Of a stretch of DNA of 64,000 bases, positions 10,379-20,875 are shown in pieces. The notes under the pieces are model-generated. The model did no database searches, was not told where the DNA came from, and saw nothing but the letters and a program-made list of their open reading frames with translations. Position 1 is the stretch's first letter. Each line of letters opens with the position of its first letter. Made by a program: the position numbers and the translations under genes. Source of the stretch: Papaver somniferum (taxonomy: Eukaryota > Streptophyta > Magnoliopsida > Ranunculales > Papaveraceae). The DNA is taken from contig NC_039358.1 of assembly GCF_003573695.1 (NCBI RefSeq), positions 193,044,418-193,108,417 of the forward strand. Reading direction: 5' to 3'.

Positions 10379-12172
10379 ATGGATTCATCAAGGTTAGTTT
10401 TCTTTTTTCTTTCTTATGGGTTTTGCTGAAATTGATCTTGCTTACTGCTTTATTTGATGATGCTGCTTATGTGATTCTCATACTGTTTTTATTTCAGCAA
10501 AAACGCCTCTAACACCAATTTTACGGTTCAGAACCCTAATATTCCCAAATCGCAGCATAAGATTGTTGTAAACAAAAGAAAGTCTGCGAATCAGAAGGTA
10601 GTAAGAAACATTATTCTTTTCTAATAACAATACTGTTGCCTCTGTTTCTTATCTGGATTATGATTCGCAGGGTGATAAGGATGCCAACAGACCTCTCAAG
10701 AAATCTCGCCACCTTAAAATCGTTGAAACCTCTGTTCCATTCCACTTGCTTATTTCTTCTAAATCTCCCGCGACATCTTCGCAAGTTAAACCATTATCTC
10801 CAATTCGCGAAAAGACTGCCTCAGATTTCATTTGTTCAACTGACCTTTCAATGATTGAAACCCCCCTTATTAATCCTTTTGCGAATGAAACTTCTTCTCT
10901 TCCTATTGATAATGTTTCTCAACCTTCTATCATTACCAGTTCTCTACCTGAGCCTCTTCCTTTTTCGAAAGAAACCATGGAAGGAATAAATATTGCTTTC
11001 AAAGTTTTGTCTGAGGTCCTGGATGATGGCAAGAAGTCTCCCATTGATCCTGTCAAGTCTGGTATTTGCGAAATTCTGAGTAAGTATTTTGGCTCTGACA
11101 GAGCTGCTTCGCAAACAGCTTTGGAAAAAGAGTGTAATGCTCTTCGTCTCGAAAATCAAAAGCTCCAGAATATTTTGTTGGATCGCGACAATCTTTGAGA
11201 AATGAACTTAAAGAAGTAACAGAGTCATCTATCGCTGAAAGAGATACACTCATTCAAGGTAGAATAGCTTTAAGTGTAAAGGCGAATCAAATTAAAGAAC
11301 AATATTCCAAAGTAAAAGAATCTTATTCTTCTCTTGCGAAGAAAAATGCCTTTCTTATTTCTAAAGAGAAAAATCTCCAGTCTCGACTTAAAGGTTTAGT
11401 TGGAGATAAATTTGATGATGCAATGGACCGTTGGGAGAATAGTTGTCTGACCTTGATTCAACACCTTATTTCGCAAAAGGAAGGTAGTCATAATAGTTTG
11501 ACTGCCTTAACTATCTTTTCTTTGTTATATCTTTTTGAGTTCTTCATCTTACTGAAATTTTGTATTCTACTTTTTGCAGAATCTGAGAAAAATCTTCATT
11601 CCTCCATTTATGTTTTGGAGGCTAAATATGCCAAAATTCTCAAAGAAAATGCACTACTCGTCTCTGTCCTTACTGGTTCTCGCGACCGAGCAGAAAGAAT
11701 ACTTGATTATCTTTCTTACTTTAAGGATATTCAAGATAGGAATCAACAGAGAGCACTTCTTCGTCAAGTTCATCTCCAGGCTGAAGTCCTTGTAAATGAT
11801 ATTTTATTGTCCAAATCTCTTCCTCATACATCAATCGAACCTTTGGAAGTAGATGATGATGAAATTCCTCGTCCTGCTGACAGTGATTATGATTATGAGA
11901 GTGGTGGAGAGAATAGTCTTCTGGAAGATGGAGAAGAGATCCCTTCTAAGGAAGCAGCTGCTGGTGCTAATCAATATGAAAATGAAAAAGAAATCTCTTC
12001 TAAAGAAGTAATTGCTGGCGATAATCAAGGTGGCAGGGAAAAAGAAGTCCCTTTCAAAGAAATTATTGTTGGTGAAGATCAGAATCGAAATGAAGAAGAG
12101 ATTGGCGATAATGAGAACATTGGCGAAGAGCGTCCATTATCTCCTTCTACTGGAATTAATACTGAAGCATGA
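10379..12172 (+). CDS. Antisense accessory gene of element G: basic N-terminus, coiled coil, acidic tail
   Basis: The inferred gene has four exons on the strand opposite to G: 10379-10392, 10498-10597, 10671-11483 and 11580-12172. All introns are GT...AG with T-rich 3' ends (GTTAGT..TTTCAG, GTAGTA..TTCGCAG, GTAGTC..TTTGCAG), and the phases join without stops. The 96-bp third intron is also open. The N-terminus is Lys/Arg-rich (VVNKRKSANQKGDKDANR, then KKSRH), suggesting nuclear entry. Next comes a Ser/Pro-rich part, a long heptad-like helix (ECNALRLENQKLQNILLDRD, then ELKEVTESSIAERDTLIQG) and an acidic tail with repeated EEIPSKE/KEISSKE units. One lesion is seen: a 1-base frameshift near 11195. 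It sits between integrase and the 3' LTR, the usual place of extra ORFs in Tat elements. I recognise no enzyme domain. Confidence 0.65.
11988..12120 (+). repeat. Short acidic coding repeats in the antisense gene's tail
   Basis: Degenerate repeats of about 25 codons encode EKEISSKEVIAGDNQ, EKEVPFKEIIVGEDQ and, just upstream, EEIPSKEAAAGANQ. The copies are clearly related, so this tail grew by tandem duplication. Confidence 0.6.
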
Positions 12173-12442
12173 GCTTCTTATCTAGTTCTATCTTCTTGAA
12201 TTGTTTCACCTTTATTATTTCTTGCGAATAATATTCTTCAACCAACTTTAGAATTAATTTTCCCTTTATTATTTTGTTGGCGAGAAAGATAATGCCTCTT
12301 GTTTACTGATTCCCATACTTTCCTCTCATTATCTTTCTTGCGAGAAATGATCTGTTATGCATACTTACAAATATTTTGTTTTGTCATGTGGTCTTATTTT
12401 GCCTTCCTAATTAAAGGTCTTATTATGCCACCTCTTGTCATT
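12173..12442 (+). other. 3' flank of the antisense gene in element G
   Basis: AT-rich sequence with AATAAT-like words near 12225, suitable as a 3' UTR and poly(A) region. No other gene is seen. It leads into the tandem repeats at 12443. Confidence 0.4.
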
Positions 12443-12765
12443 GCTGACAAAATCGCAGGACGTCCTTGCACTTTCATGCAACAACCCATTGATCTTGCCT
12501 TAACTTTTTGTTTTATATTATTGCCTCTTCAGGATTGTTGCGACAATATGATATGCCTAAATTTTCTTGCGAAAATAAAGCCCCATTACATTGCCGTCTT
12601 GCGACGAAATCGCAGGACGTCTTCGCACTTTCATGCGAAAACCCATTGATCTCGTCTTATCTTTTTCTCTAGTATTATTGCCTCTTCAGGATTGTTGCAA
12701 AAATATGACAAGCCTTAATACCCTTGCGACTAAAAAGCCTCATGACATTTGCGTCTTAAGACACT
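12443..12765. repeat. Two tandem copies of a ~157-bp unit in element G
   Basis: AATCGCAGGACGTC at 12451 recurs at 12608. The intervening blocks (CTTTCATGC, AACCCATTGATCT, TATTGCCTCTTCAGGATTGTTGC, CTTGCGAC) recur in the same order. The copies differ by scattered substitutions. Tandem repeats near the 3' end of Tat/Ogre elements are known to seed plant satellite DNA. Confidence 0.85.
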
Positions 12766-13527
12766 TATCAGCTCCCTAATGGAGGGTGCCGCCCTTATCT
12801 CCCCCCTGGTTGCCCCTTAAAGGAGGCGTACTTCTACCATACAAGGTTAGCTCCTCCCATCCAATCTTAACAAAAACTAGTTGTTTTCGCAGCCTCTTAT
12901 CCCTTTTACCTATAGGGTTTATGGTTATGAGACTGCACCCTAAGTGGGGTTTTCTTCGGGCCGAGTGCAATATAAGCCAAGACTTGTCAAGAATGGCAAG
13001 GTACGCTCCAGACGCCCCTGGAACTCTTTAATCAACCGTGTACCTCGGCGCCTTGATCAGATTCTGCACTCCTTGGGAGAGTCCTTATTACCTTAGTCTC
13101 CCAACCTAAGTCATATGCTTAAGCTGAGAATCCAAGGTGCCTCTCCCGGATGGGATTTATTGAACCCAAATCTCCATGACTCAGGTTCCGGTAACGGTGT
13201 ATCCATTCCCTGAGCCATGCAACAGGTACCCCCTTATATGACGTACTTTAGGTCTTACATTTGCCTCTTGCGAAATTTTATTCGCGAACTAGGGTGTACG
13301 CCATAAAGGTTCACCCCTTTTTTTATGTCATTGTTCTATGATTATCTCTGCGAAAGCTTCGCACATCATGATCTTGTTTTGATATGAATAATCTCGCAAA
13401 TATTCTTTCAGAATCCATAACTTCTCAAAGCTTCTTACGGATAACATCTTTTTAAGTACAATCTGTTCCATGGTCTGTCAAGTCTATGACCAACATCTCT
13501 ACCTTCTGTATCCAATAATTTATAAGC
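12766..13527 (-). other. Noncoding stretch between tandem repeats and integrase of element G
   Basis: Relatively GC-rich for this window, with short G-rich runs on the minus strand near 12800-12830 (AGGGGGGAGATAAGGG). It has no persuasive ORF: the two small frames at 12776-13031 lack codon structure. Degraded codons of the integrase C-terminus continue from 13527 down to about 13450. Confidence 0.5.
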
Positions 13528-14655
13528 TCATGTTCCAACTATTTCCTTAATGATGTAAGGTCCATCCCATTTTTTCGCTAACTTTCCACCATTTTCTCGC
13601 TGATATATTGGCGTCTCTTGCAATACTAAATCTCCTGGTTGGAATTCGCGTACTTTGACACGTTTATTATATTCTCGGGCTAATCTTCGCTGATAATTCT
13701 CCATATGTTGTAAAGCTCTTTCTCTTTTTTCTTCTAATTCATCAAGTTTGCTTAATATCAAACCCGCACTAAGATTTTTCTCCCAAGCTTCTCTTTTTGT
13801 TGTCGGAATAACAACTTCTGTTGGTAACACCGCTTCAACTCCGTATGTTAAACAAAAGGGTGACATTCCAATAGCTTTTCTTCTAGTTGTATTATAAGCC
13901 CATACTGCATTATGTACTTGTTCGCACCATGCTCTATGATTTCCTTCTAATTTCTTCTTTAATATATCTGCAATTGTTTTGTTTGTTGCCTCTACCTTCC
14001 CATTAGCTTGTGGATACAAAGGAGTAGACTTTCCACATTTTATCTTAAATGCATTAAGTAGGATTTCTATGTTATGTCCTTCAAATTGCTTCCCATTATC
14101 AGATACCAACTGTGCAGGAATTCCGAATCTGCAAATGATATTTTCGAATATGAATGCAAAGATATCTTTGTCGCGAATATATTGTACTGCCTTCACTTCT
14201 GTCCATTTTGTGAAATAATCTGTTGCGACTATTAAGTATCTTCTTTGTCCAGATCCTGGTAAAAATGGCCCTACAATATCTAAGCCCCACTTTCCAAAAG
14301 GCCACACACTGGTTGAAGATAACAATGGTGCTCCAGGTGCATGTATTTTCTTTCCATGCCGCTGACAATCTTCGCAACGTCTTGATATTTGTTTTGCATC
14401 TTCGTGCATGTATGGCCAGTAATAGCCTTGCATTTTTGCTCTATGTGCGAAAGATCTTCCCCCACTATGATTGCCAGCGTCCCCACTATGTAACATTTTT
14501 AGTACCTTTTCTCCTTCTTCTCGTGTCAAACATCTGAGTGATGGTCCATTAAAGAATTTTCGGTATAACAGCCCATCTCTTAATTCATAATTTGTTGCGC
14601 GGCTTTTTAACTTGTGTGCTTCCAATCTCTTTCTTGGTGTTTCTCCTTTCGCCAA
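13528..14655 (-). pseudogene. Integrase of Tat element G
   Basis: Inserts element DNA into the genome. A zinc-binding HHCC region (HSGDAGNHSG...CEDCQRHG) comes first, then the DDE core with WGLDIVGPF, SDNGKQFEG and a Glu in GKVEATNKTI, then the GPF-type C-terminus (FQPGDLVL, KKWDGPYII). The ORF ends at TGA 13528-13530, and related codons (AYKLLDTEG) follow, so the C-terminus is cut by a premature stop. All three catalytic residues and the zinc ligands are kept. It is the downstream part of a polyprotein, and the ORF start shown is not a true start. Confidence 0.88.
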
Positions 14656-14673
14656 ATATGCATGAAGTTCTGT

Positions 14674-15240
14674 TCACCAATCTGCGATATTGTTCATTTG
14701 TTCTTCTTCTCCACCGTCTATTATCATCACGTCCATTTCTTTTTCTTTATTGATTGATGGTGACAGAAGTGTCTGTATTTTTATGCATCTCGCAGTTGGA
14801 TCTGTCATCATGCTTGAGATGAAAGCAAAAGCGTCTGCGAGTCTGTTATCCTTCCTTGAAATGTGCCTCCATTTTATTTTTGGGATTTTCGCTGACAATT
14901 CTTCAACGAGCTTCTTGTATTTCTTCAATGATGGTTCATTTGTAGTGTACTCTCCCTTTATTTGGCGAATAACTAGCTGTGAATCACTAGTGATCCTGGC
15001 ATTTTCTAGTTTCATTTATATTGTGAACTTTAAGGCATGTATCACAACTTCATATTCCGTTTTGTTATTAGTGGATGCGAATTCCAATCTGAATGAAAAA
15101 GCCATCTTCACTCCTTCTGGCGAAATTAAAATAATTCCAACTCCATTGCCTTCTCCATTTGATGATCCATCTACCAATATCTCCCATCTATTTGGTTCTG
15201 TTAATAAGTGTTTTCGATCTCCGTGTTCGTCTTCTATTTC
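14674..15240 (-). pseudogene. Second (archaeal-type) RNase H of element G
   Basis: The sequence WEILVDGSSNGEGNGVGIIL, about 15,130-15,190, followed by NKTEYEVVIHALKF and then SDSQLVIRQIKGEY, is the RNase H fold with an Asp, a Glu (TEYE) and a further Asp (SDSQLV) in the expected order. A stop near 15016 splits the domain into two frames that remain in register. It follows the standard RNase H. This duplicated arrangement defines the Tat lineage of Ty3/gypsy elements. Confidence 0.8.
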
Positions 15241-17124
15241 CATCATTTCTTCTACCGCTTCATCTTCTTCTAAAGGAAATTCTGCCAAGAAATCTGCAAC
15301 AACTTGTGATTTTAGTGAAGACAAAATTTCATATTTAATATCAAAGTGGCCTACTTGTGCATTCCATCTCTCCACTCTTCCTGATCTTTTTAAATTCTTC
15401 ATCACTGATTCAATTGGTACTTTTGTTAATACCTTTATTTTGTGCGCTTGAAAATATATGCGGAGCTTAAATGATGCATAAACTAATGCTAAGATTAGCT
15501 TCTCAATCTTTGAGTAATTCTTCTCGGCAGTATTAAAAGTTTTGCTAATGTAATAGATGGGTTTCTCCACTCCTGCGTCTATTCGCAATAACACGGTACT
15601 TAATGCATGCAACGTCGTCGCAAGATAGATTAACAACCCTTCTCCTGATTCTGCTTTTTGTAAAATAGATGTATTCATAAGATGTTCTTTGATCCCTTGA
15701 AAAGATTTTTCGCATTCATCAGTCCATTTGAATTTCGCACCCTTCTTGAGTATATCGAAAAAATGCTTGCATTTGTCTGATGATCGCGAAATGAATCTCC
15801 CTAGTGAAGCTAAAAGTCCACTCAACTTCTGTACATCTTTTATTGTTGCTGGTGTTGGCATGTCACGAATTGCTTGCACTTTTTCTGGATCAACCTGTAT
15901 TCCTTCCTTTGATACAATGTAGCCTAAATTTTTTTTCCGATGCAACTCCAATGATACACTTCTCAGGATTCAGTTTAATGTCATACTGCCGCATTTGTTC
16001 AAAAATCTCCCTCAGGTCCTGTACATGGTCTTTGGCTTCTTTACTCTTTACTAACATGTCGTCCACATATACTTCTAATGTTTTGTGTATCCATTTCGCG
16101 AACACCTTCTCTACCATTCTTTGGTATGTTGCTCCCGCATTTCGCAAACCAAATGGCATTTTCGTGTAACAATATAAACCTCTAGGGGCGAAAAAAGCAG
16201 TATGCTCTTGATCTTCTTCAGCGAGATGGATTTGGTTATATCTTTTGTACCCATCTAAAGACGATACCGTATCATTTCCCGCTGCTGATTCCACCATTTG
16301 AGGAATATCTGGTAACGGAAAGCTATCTTTAGGGCAGGCTTTGTTTAAATCAGTGAATCTATGAAAATCCTTATTCCTTTGTTTTTCTTTGGAACAATGA
16401 CCATGTTCGCTATCCACTCTGGGTATTTAGCTTCTCTTATAATTCCTGCATCAAGCATTTTCTGTAGTTCTTCTTCTATTTGGGAATGGTAGGCTGTTGC
16501 GATTTTTCTTATTCTTTGTTTAAATGGTCTCACATTCTTGTTAATCTCCAGCTTGTGACATGCAATTGATGGATCTATTCCCGATATCTCATCCATGCTC
16601 CTTGCGAAAATGTCTTTATATTCTCGCAAAAGGTTAATAGTTCTTTCTTCTTTTTCTACATCCATCTTGGTTCCAATTCTCAAATTTAGAGGTTCTTCTA
16701 TAGTCCCAAAGTTTACTTCTTTTGTTGGTTCTGCGGAAGTGTAACTGGACTTGGGTTCTCCCATTGGTGTTGGTTCTTTTATTGTTTTCACAGGTCCTTC
16801 TCCTTCTTTCGAAATTTCGGTGGGTATTCCCCTGCCTTCTTTTTCCCTTATCATGTACACTCTAAATTCTTCTTCTTTCTTTGCCTCCTTTGCCAACTTT
16901 CTGCGAAATTGTTTTTTTTTTGCTTGTCCTTCATAATGCTTTACTTCAATCTGATGACATAATTTCGCATTGTCAACATCTTCTCTGATTTCACCTATTC
17001 CATTTGGTGTGGGGAATTTAATACATTGATGCAACGTTGATACTACAACTTTTATCGCATGTATCCATGGTCTTCCTAGCAACATATTATATGGTGATTC
17101 CATATCCACCACACATAGTGTCAC
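15241..17124 (-). pseudogene. Reverse transcriptase and first RNase H of element G
   Basis: Makes cDNA from element RNA. Reading down the minus strand: a linker with GRPWIH (end of protease, near 17070), then the RT palm (ATAYHSQIEEELQKMLDAG, DLNKACPKDSFPLPDI, MPFGLRNAGATYQR, EVYVDDMLVKS with the YVDD catalytic pair near 16070), thumb, and the first RNase H (GEGLLIYLATTLHALSTVL, YISKTFNTAEKNYS). Frameshifts near 16,350 and in a T run near 15,932 break it into three frames. Catalytic residues are intact but the enzyme cannot be made as one chain. Confidence 0.88.
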
Positions 17125-17682
17125 GTGTGTTTCGATCTCTCATAGTAGAATTCGTACCACTATTTCTCCTTTAGGTTTTGTTGTGGATTTTCTAAAGCCA
17201 TGAACAAGATATGTTGAACTGGACATTTCTTCATCTTTAAATCCTATTCCCCTGAACGCATGATAAAATATTATATCCACTGAACTTCCTGTATCGACTA
17301 AAGTTCTGTTCAATATCCCTTCTTCCGTGGATTTTGTTGTTGTCCCCTTCTCTTTTCGTGTAATAGGCACTGTAATAACCAATGGAGATGTGTGGTTCAA
17401 ATCTTCTTTTGGTATTTCTGTCGCCATGGATGTGATTTTTTGCTTTTCCCAATCTTTCAATGGTGATGTCTTTTCTACCGCCATAACCTTCATTCCTTCA
17501 AAATCTCGTTTATGTATCCTTCCTTTGATGTTTTCATGAAATCCATTAACCATTGTTTTTGTTATCATATTACACTCCAATCTTTTGTCATCTTCATTGA
17601 CTCTAATCATTTTTCTTTTAACTGGTTCACTGATTTGTTTAATCACTTTCTTGATTTGAACAATCTCAACAACAATCTTCAA
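17070..17682 (-). pseudogene. Protease region of element G (no gag upstream)
   Basis: The frame 17682-17140 holds the aspartic protease motif LVDTGSSVDIIF near 17285-17320. After a TGA at 17140-17142 it continues in the same frame into CVVDMESPYNMLLGRPWIH. The TGA is one change from CGA or AGA (Arg). The frame begins about 40 bases from the 5' LTR, and the ~180 residues before the motif are a charged linker with no capsid or CCHC motif, so gag is missing. Confidence 0.8.
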
Positions 17683-17696
17683 TTTTCAATATTCAG

Positions 17697-17718
17697 CCTC
17701 CCTGTTTCTAGCGCCATT
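17697..17718 (-). other. Primer-binding site of element G
   Basis: The minus strand, just inside the 5' LTR, reads ATGGCGCTAGAAACAGGGAG. TGGCGCTAGAA is a recurrent primer-site start in plant Ty3/gypsy elements. I cannot name the matching tRNA with certainty. Confidence 0.6.
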
Positions 17719-17719
17719 A

Positions 17720-18189
17720 TGTAGTTGCAGGAAATCCTACACTACACCCCTCACAAGATTTCATTAATATTCAACTCATTTTAGATTAACAATCTTAACT
17801 TTTATTGATGAATCTTTGAACAATCTTACAAGAAAAGATAAAGGAATCAAGAATAATCACTACTCTAGATTTTCTCTCTCCTATTTACTTGCTTCTCAAT
17901 CAGAAAAGATCTCTCTCTTTCCTTTACAACTGAGCGGCTATTTATAGGGAATTACATAGTGGATGACAACTAATATGTCCTTTATTTTCGGGTATGGTTT
18001 GCGACATTCTCGCGACCTTACAAATGTTAATCTCGCAAACTCTATAATTTTCGCAGGACCGTCACATTTTTCTCATGATTTAGTTGACGTCGTTTATTAT
18101 GTCATTTCTGAAATTATTCTGCGACGCTGTTGTGTTGTGCTGCTGATAATTTTGCTAAGGCATTATTGCTGCGAGATTCTGATCCTACA
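17720..18189 (-). repeat. 5' LTR of element G
   Basis: 470 bp, TGTAGTTGCAGG...GATCCTACA. The first 240 bp are identical by eye to the 3' LTR; about ten substitutions lie in the rest. The minus-strand TATA box CTATAAATAG is at 17938-17947. Confidence 0.92.
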
Positions 18190-18194
18190 GTACT
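18190..18194 (+). repeat. Target-site duplication of element G, right copy
   Basis: GTACT, matching 9472-9476. Confidence 0.9.
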
Positions 18195-18535
18195 CATGCT
18201 CAAAATGGCACAACTGAGAGGAAACACAGGAACATAGTGGAAACTGGTTTAGCACTACTATCTCATGCCTCATTTCCATTATCTTACTGGCCATATGCAT
18301 TTGAAACTGCTAATTTTCTTATCAACAGACTACCCACTTCAGTCTTGCACAATGTCTCCCCTTTGGAATGTTTGTTTCATCTAAAACCTGATTACAAGTT
18401 CTTAAAAACATTTGGATGTGCTTGTTATCCTTGGTCTCAGACCTTTCAATAATCATAAACTGCAACCAAGATCTGTGAAGTGTGTTTTTCTGGGCTACAA
18501 TAATTTACACAAGGGATATGAATGCTTAAATTTAT
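18195..18535 (+). pseudogene. Integrase of copia C, second part
   Basis: Directly after the right duplication the frame reads AQNGTTERKHRNIVETG, containing the third catalytic Glu of the DDE core. SYWPYAFETANFLINRLP and ECLFHLKPDYKFLKTFGCAC follow, typical of copia integrase. A frameshift near 18450 is followed by the KCVFLGY motif near 18,480 and a stop near 18,535. It continues the part at 9100-9476. Confidence 0.85.
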
Positions 18536-18786
18536 AGACAAATAAGATCATCATATCTAGAGATGTTGTTTTTGAAGAGTCTGTGTTTCCTTATGCCAAT
18601 CTGTTTCTACATCAAGAATCCACATCTGCAACTCTGTCAAGTGTATCCATTATGCCCTCACAAGATGTAATCACTACAACTACTATTTCAAATGAAGTTA
18701 CTGTTCCACTTAATGATCTTTAAGAATTTCCTACACTAGCTGCATCTACTTCTTCACCTCCTTCAGCTCCTGCTAATGCTCATCTT

Positions 18787-19959
18787 ATGCAAACAAGAGG
18801 TAAACATGGTATCTTCAAACCTAAAGTGTATGCTTCTGAGGTACAATCTGTATGTGAGGATATCACAGTTCCAACTTGCTATACTGAAGCCTGCAAGGAC
18901 CCCAAATGGAGAGCAGCTATGGATGAAGAAATTAATGCCTTAATACAAAATGGCACTTGGAGGTTAGCTACTTCTACTGATGCACATAATGTCATTGGGT
19001 GTAAATGAATTTTTAGGATCAAAAGAAATTCAGATGGATCTATTGAGAGGTACAAGGCTAGATTAGTAGCTAAGGGTTATAATCATGTTGAAGGAATTGA
19101 CTATCAAGATACTTTTAGTCTAGTTGTGAATCCTACTACAGTAAGAACCATTCTGTCTATAGCTCTTTATAAAATTTGGCAGGTCAGACAATTGGATGTG
19201 AAGAATGCATTTCGGCATGGCTATTAATCTGAAGATGTTTTCATGGTGCAACCTCCAGGTTATTCTGATACTGTTTTTCCTCATCATGTATGCAAGCTTC
19301 AAAAGGCTCTTTAGGGAATCAAACAAGCTCCTCGAGCTTGGTTTGAAAGGTTGAGCAAGTTCTTACTTCAGAATGGCTTTCACTTTTCTAAGACTGATAC
19401 TTTCTTATTTTACAGAGTTACTGCTTCAGCTACAATTTATATTCTTATATATGTAGATGATATCTTGATCACTGGCAGTTGTACTTCTACTATTACTTCT
19501 CTAAGTACAACCATGAGCACTGAATTTGCTATCAAAGATTTGGGAGAACTTTATTTTTTCTTGGGCATTCAAGCTACTCATACACCAGAAGGTATTCATC
19601 TCAGTCAAACTCAATATATTTCAAATTTACTTTCTAAAACTAAGATGAGTGTCTGCAAGCCTAGTGACACACCTTATTCTAAGCCACAACCAGCTGAGCC
19701 ATCATCACTGTTTGAGGATGTTGTTTTATATAGAAGCATTGTTGGGGCTCTTCAATATGCCACCATCACAAGACTTGACATTGCTTTTGCAGTCAACAAA
19801 GCTTGTCGGTACATGCATGCTCCTGCAGAGGCTCATTGGATTGCTGTGAAAAGAATTCTCATATATCTTCAAGGCAATTTATCTTTTGATTGGAAATTTA
19901 GGAAGTCTTCTTCTCTACAATTGCAAGCATACTCTCATGCTGACTGGGCTGGTGATACC
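18787..19959 (+). pseudogene. Reverse transcriptase and start of RNase H, copia C
   Basis: One frame runs from 18787 to the T insertion, broken by TGA 19006-19008, TAA 19225-19227 and TAG 19312-19314. The RT blocks appear in order: [64 protein letters not shown], the YVDD catalytic motif at 19450-19461, and LGELYFFLGIQ. RNase H starts at AYSHADWAGD and is cut at 19959 by element T, resuming at 35518. The TGA lies where copia RT normally has Trp. Confidence 0.88.
19955..19959 (+). repeat. Target-site duplication of element T, left copy
   Basis: ATACC here and ATACC at 35513-35517 flank the TGTAGATGG...TTCACA element. The copia RNase H frame is continuous across one copy. Confidence 0.9.
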
Positions 19960-20003
19960 TGTAGATGGTGGATTTTCGACAAAGGGTAGAATTGTAAAAC
20001 TAT

Positions 20004-20340
20004 ACTCCAGATTCGGCAACTGGATGAGTATTGAGACTCATGTCTCTCATTAAAACATGAAAGCTCATGTCATAAATCTCTGACTGAGAAGGTTGTCTCT
20101 CAGAGTACGTGTAGATGTGTAGTCTCTCAGCTGAGACCACGACATATCTCATGAATACTGAGCAATTTCATTAATTACTCCGGATCTGGAAATCGGATGA
20201 GTATCGAAACTCATGTCTCTGTGCATGAAAGCTCATGTCACCTCTGATGGAGAAAGTCTCTCAGAGAAGATGAAGATGTGCAGTCTCTCAGCTGAGGCCA
20301 CGACACATCTCATACTGTATAGAATCGAAAGATTGGGCGG
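20004..20340 (+). repeat. Tandem 173-bp duplication in the LTR of T
   Basis: ACTCCAGATTCGG at 20004 and ACTCCGGATCTGG at 20177 start two related units, each with ACTCATGTCTCT, ATGAAAGCTCATGTCA, GTCTCTCAGAG and the palindrome CTCAGCTGAG. The same pair recurs in the 3' LTR at 31888 and 32061. The position at the start of U3 fits duplicated promoter or enhancer modules. Confidence 0.75.
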
Positions 20341-20522
20341 CTCCTAGACATCATGTCTGCTAGTATAGAGCGACAACGTCTTCGTGATGTAACCATATTT
20401 TCCCCGACTATGCAAGAGGAATATGACACTCCAGCAAGTTCATATTTCTCAACCCTCAGATAATTAATGCTCCTAGACAGGAAGCCCTTCTAGTACAGAG
20501 CCAGCAATTAATTATCTTAAAT

Positions 20523-20632
20523 CGTCTGAATATCCAACAATATTCTACGAGCCATCGTCTGAATATCCAGCAATATTCTACGAGTCGTCAATTAATCGCC
20601 TGAATATTCAACAATATTCTAAGATTCCTCGT
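20523..20632 (+). repeat. Three short tandem units in the LTR of T
   Basis: Units of the form TCGTCTGAATATCCAACAAT + ATTCTACGAG recur three times, about 34-43 bp apart, with a matching set at 32,406-32,512. Confidence 0.7.
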
Positions 20633-20875
20633 TATATTTCGTTACTTCAGTCTGTGGTTCTTCCCGGCAGAATTCCACAAGTTAGTAATAAATATTCAAC
20701 GAAACAGGCATCTGGGCATCGAATAAGCCCTGGCAAAATGGTGCAAGTGTAATTAGCAGATAATACACAGACTAGCATTTTGAATGCACGAACGAGCATT
20801 TTAAAAATACGAATGAACGAGGAACATATGCTAAATAGGAAGGGAAAATAATAATAATAAAATAATAAAAAAAAA

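Larger units (their letters stand above)
9477..18189 (-). mobile_element. Element G: gag-less Tat-type Ty3/gypsy retrotransposon carrying an antisense gene
   Basis: An 8.7-kb element between identical GTACT repeats, with two 470-bp LTRs. By minus-strand order it has 5' LTR, primer site, protease, RT, two RNase H domains, integrase, tandem repeats, an antisense gene, polypurine tract and 3' LTR. A second, archaeal-type RNase H (IL-VDGSS type) after the usual one is the hallmark of the Tat lineage. No gag is seen: the protease frame opens about 40 bases after the 5' LTR. About ten substitutions separate the two LTRs by eye, all in the half of the LTR that lies 3' on the plus strand. Pol has two frameshifts and at least three stops. 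Confidence 0.9.

Noticed and set aside
12776..13031. Small opposing ORFs upstream of the G integrase
   Set aside because: Short, overlapping on both strands, and located in the noncoding 3' region of a Tat element; no domain.
14690..15451. A 253-codon plus-strand ORF
   Set aside because: It is exactly antisense to the RNase H domains of element G and its hydrophobic composition is that of a complementary-strand frame.
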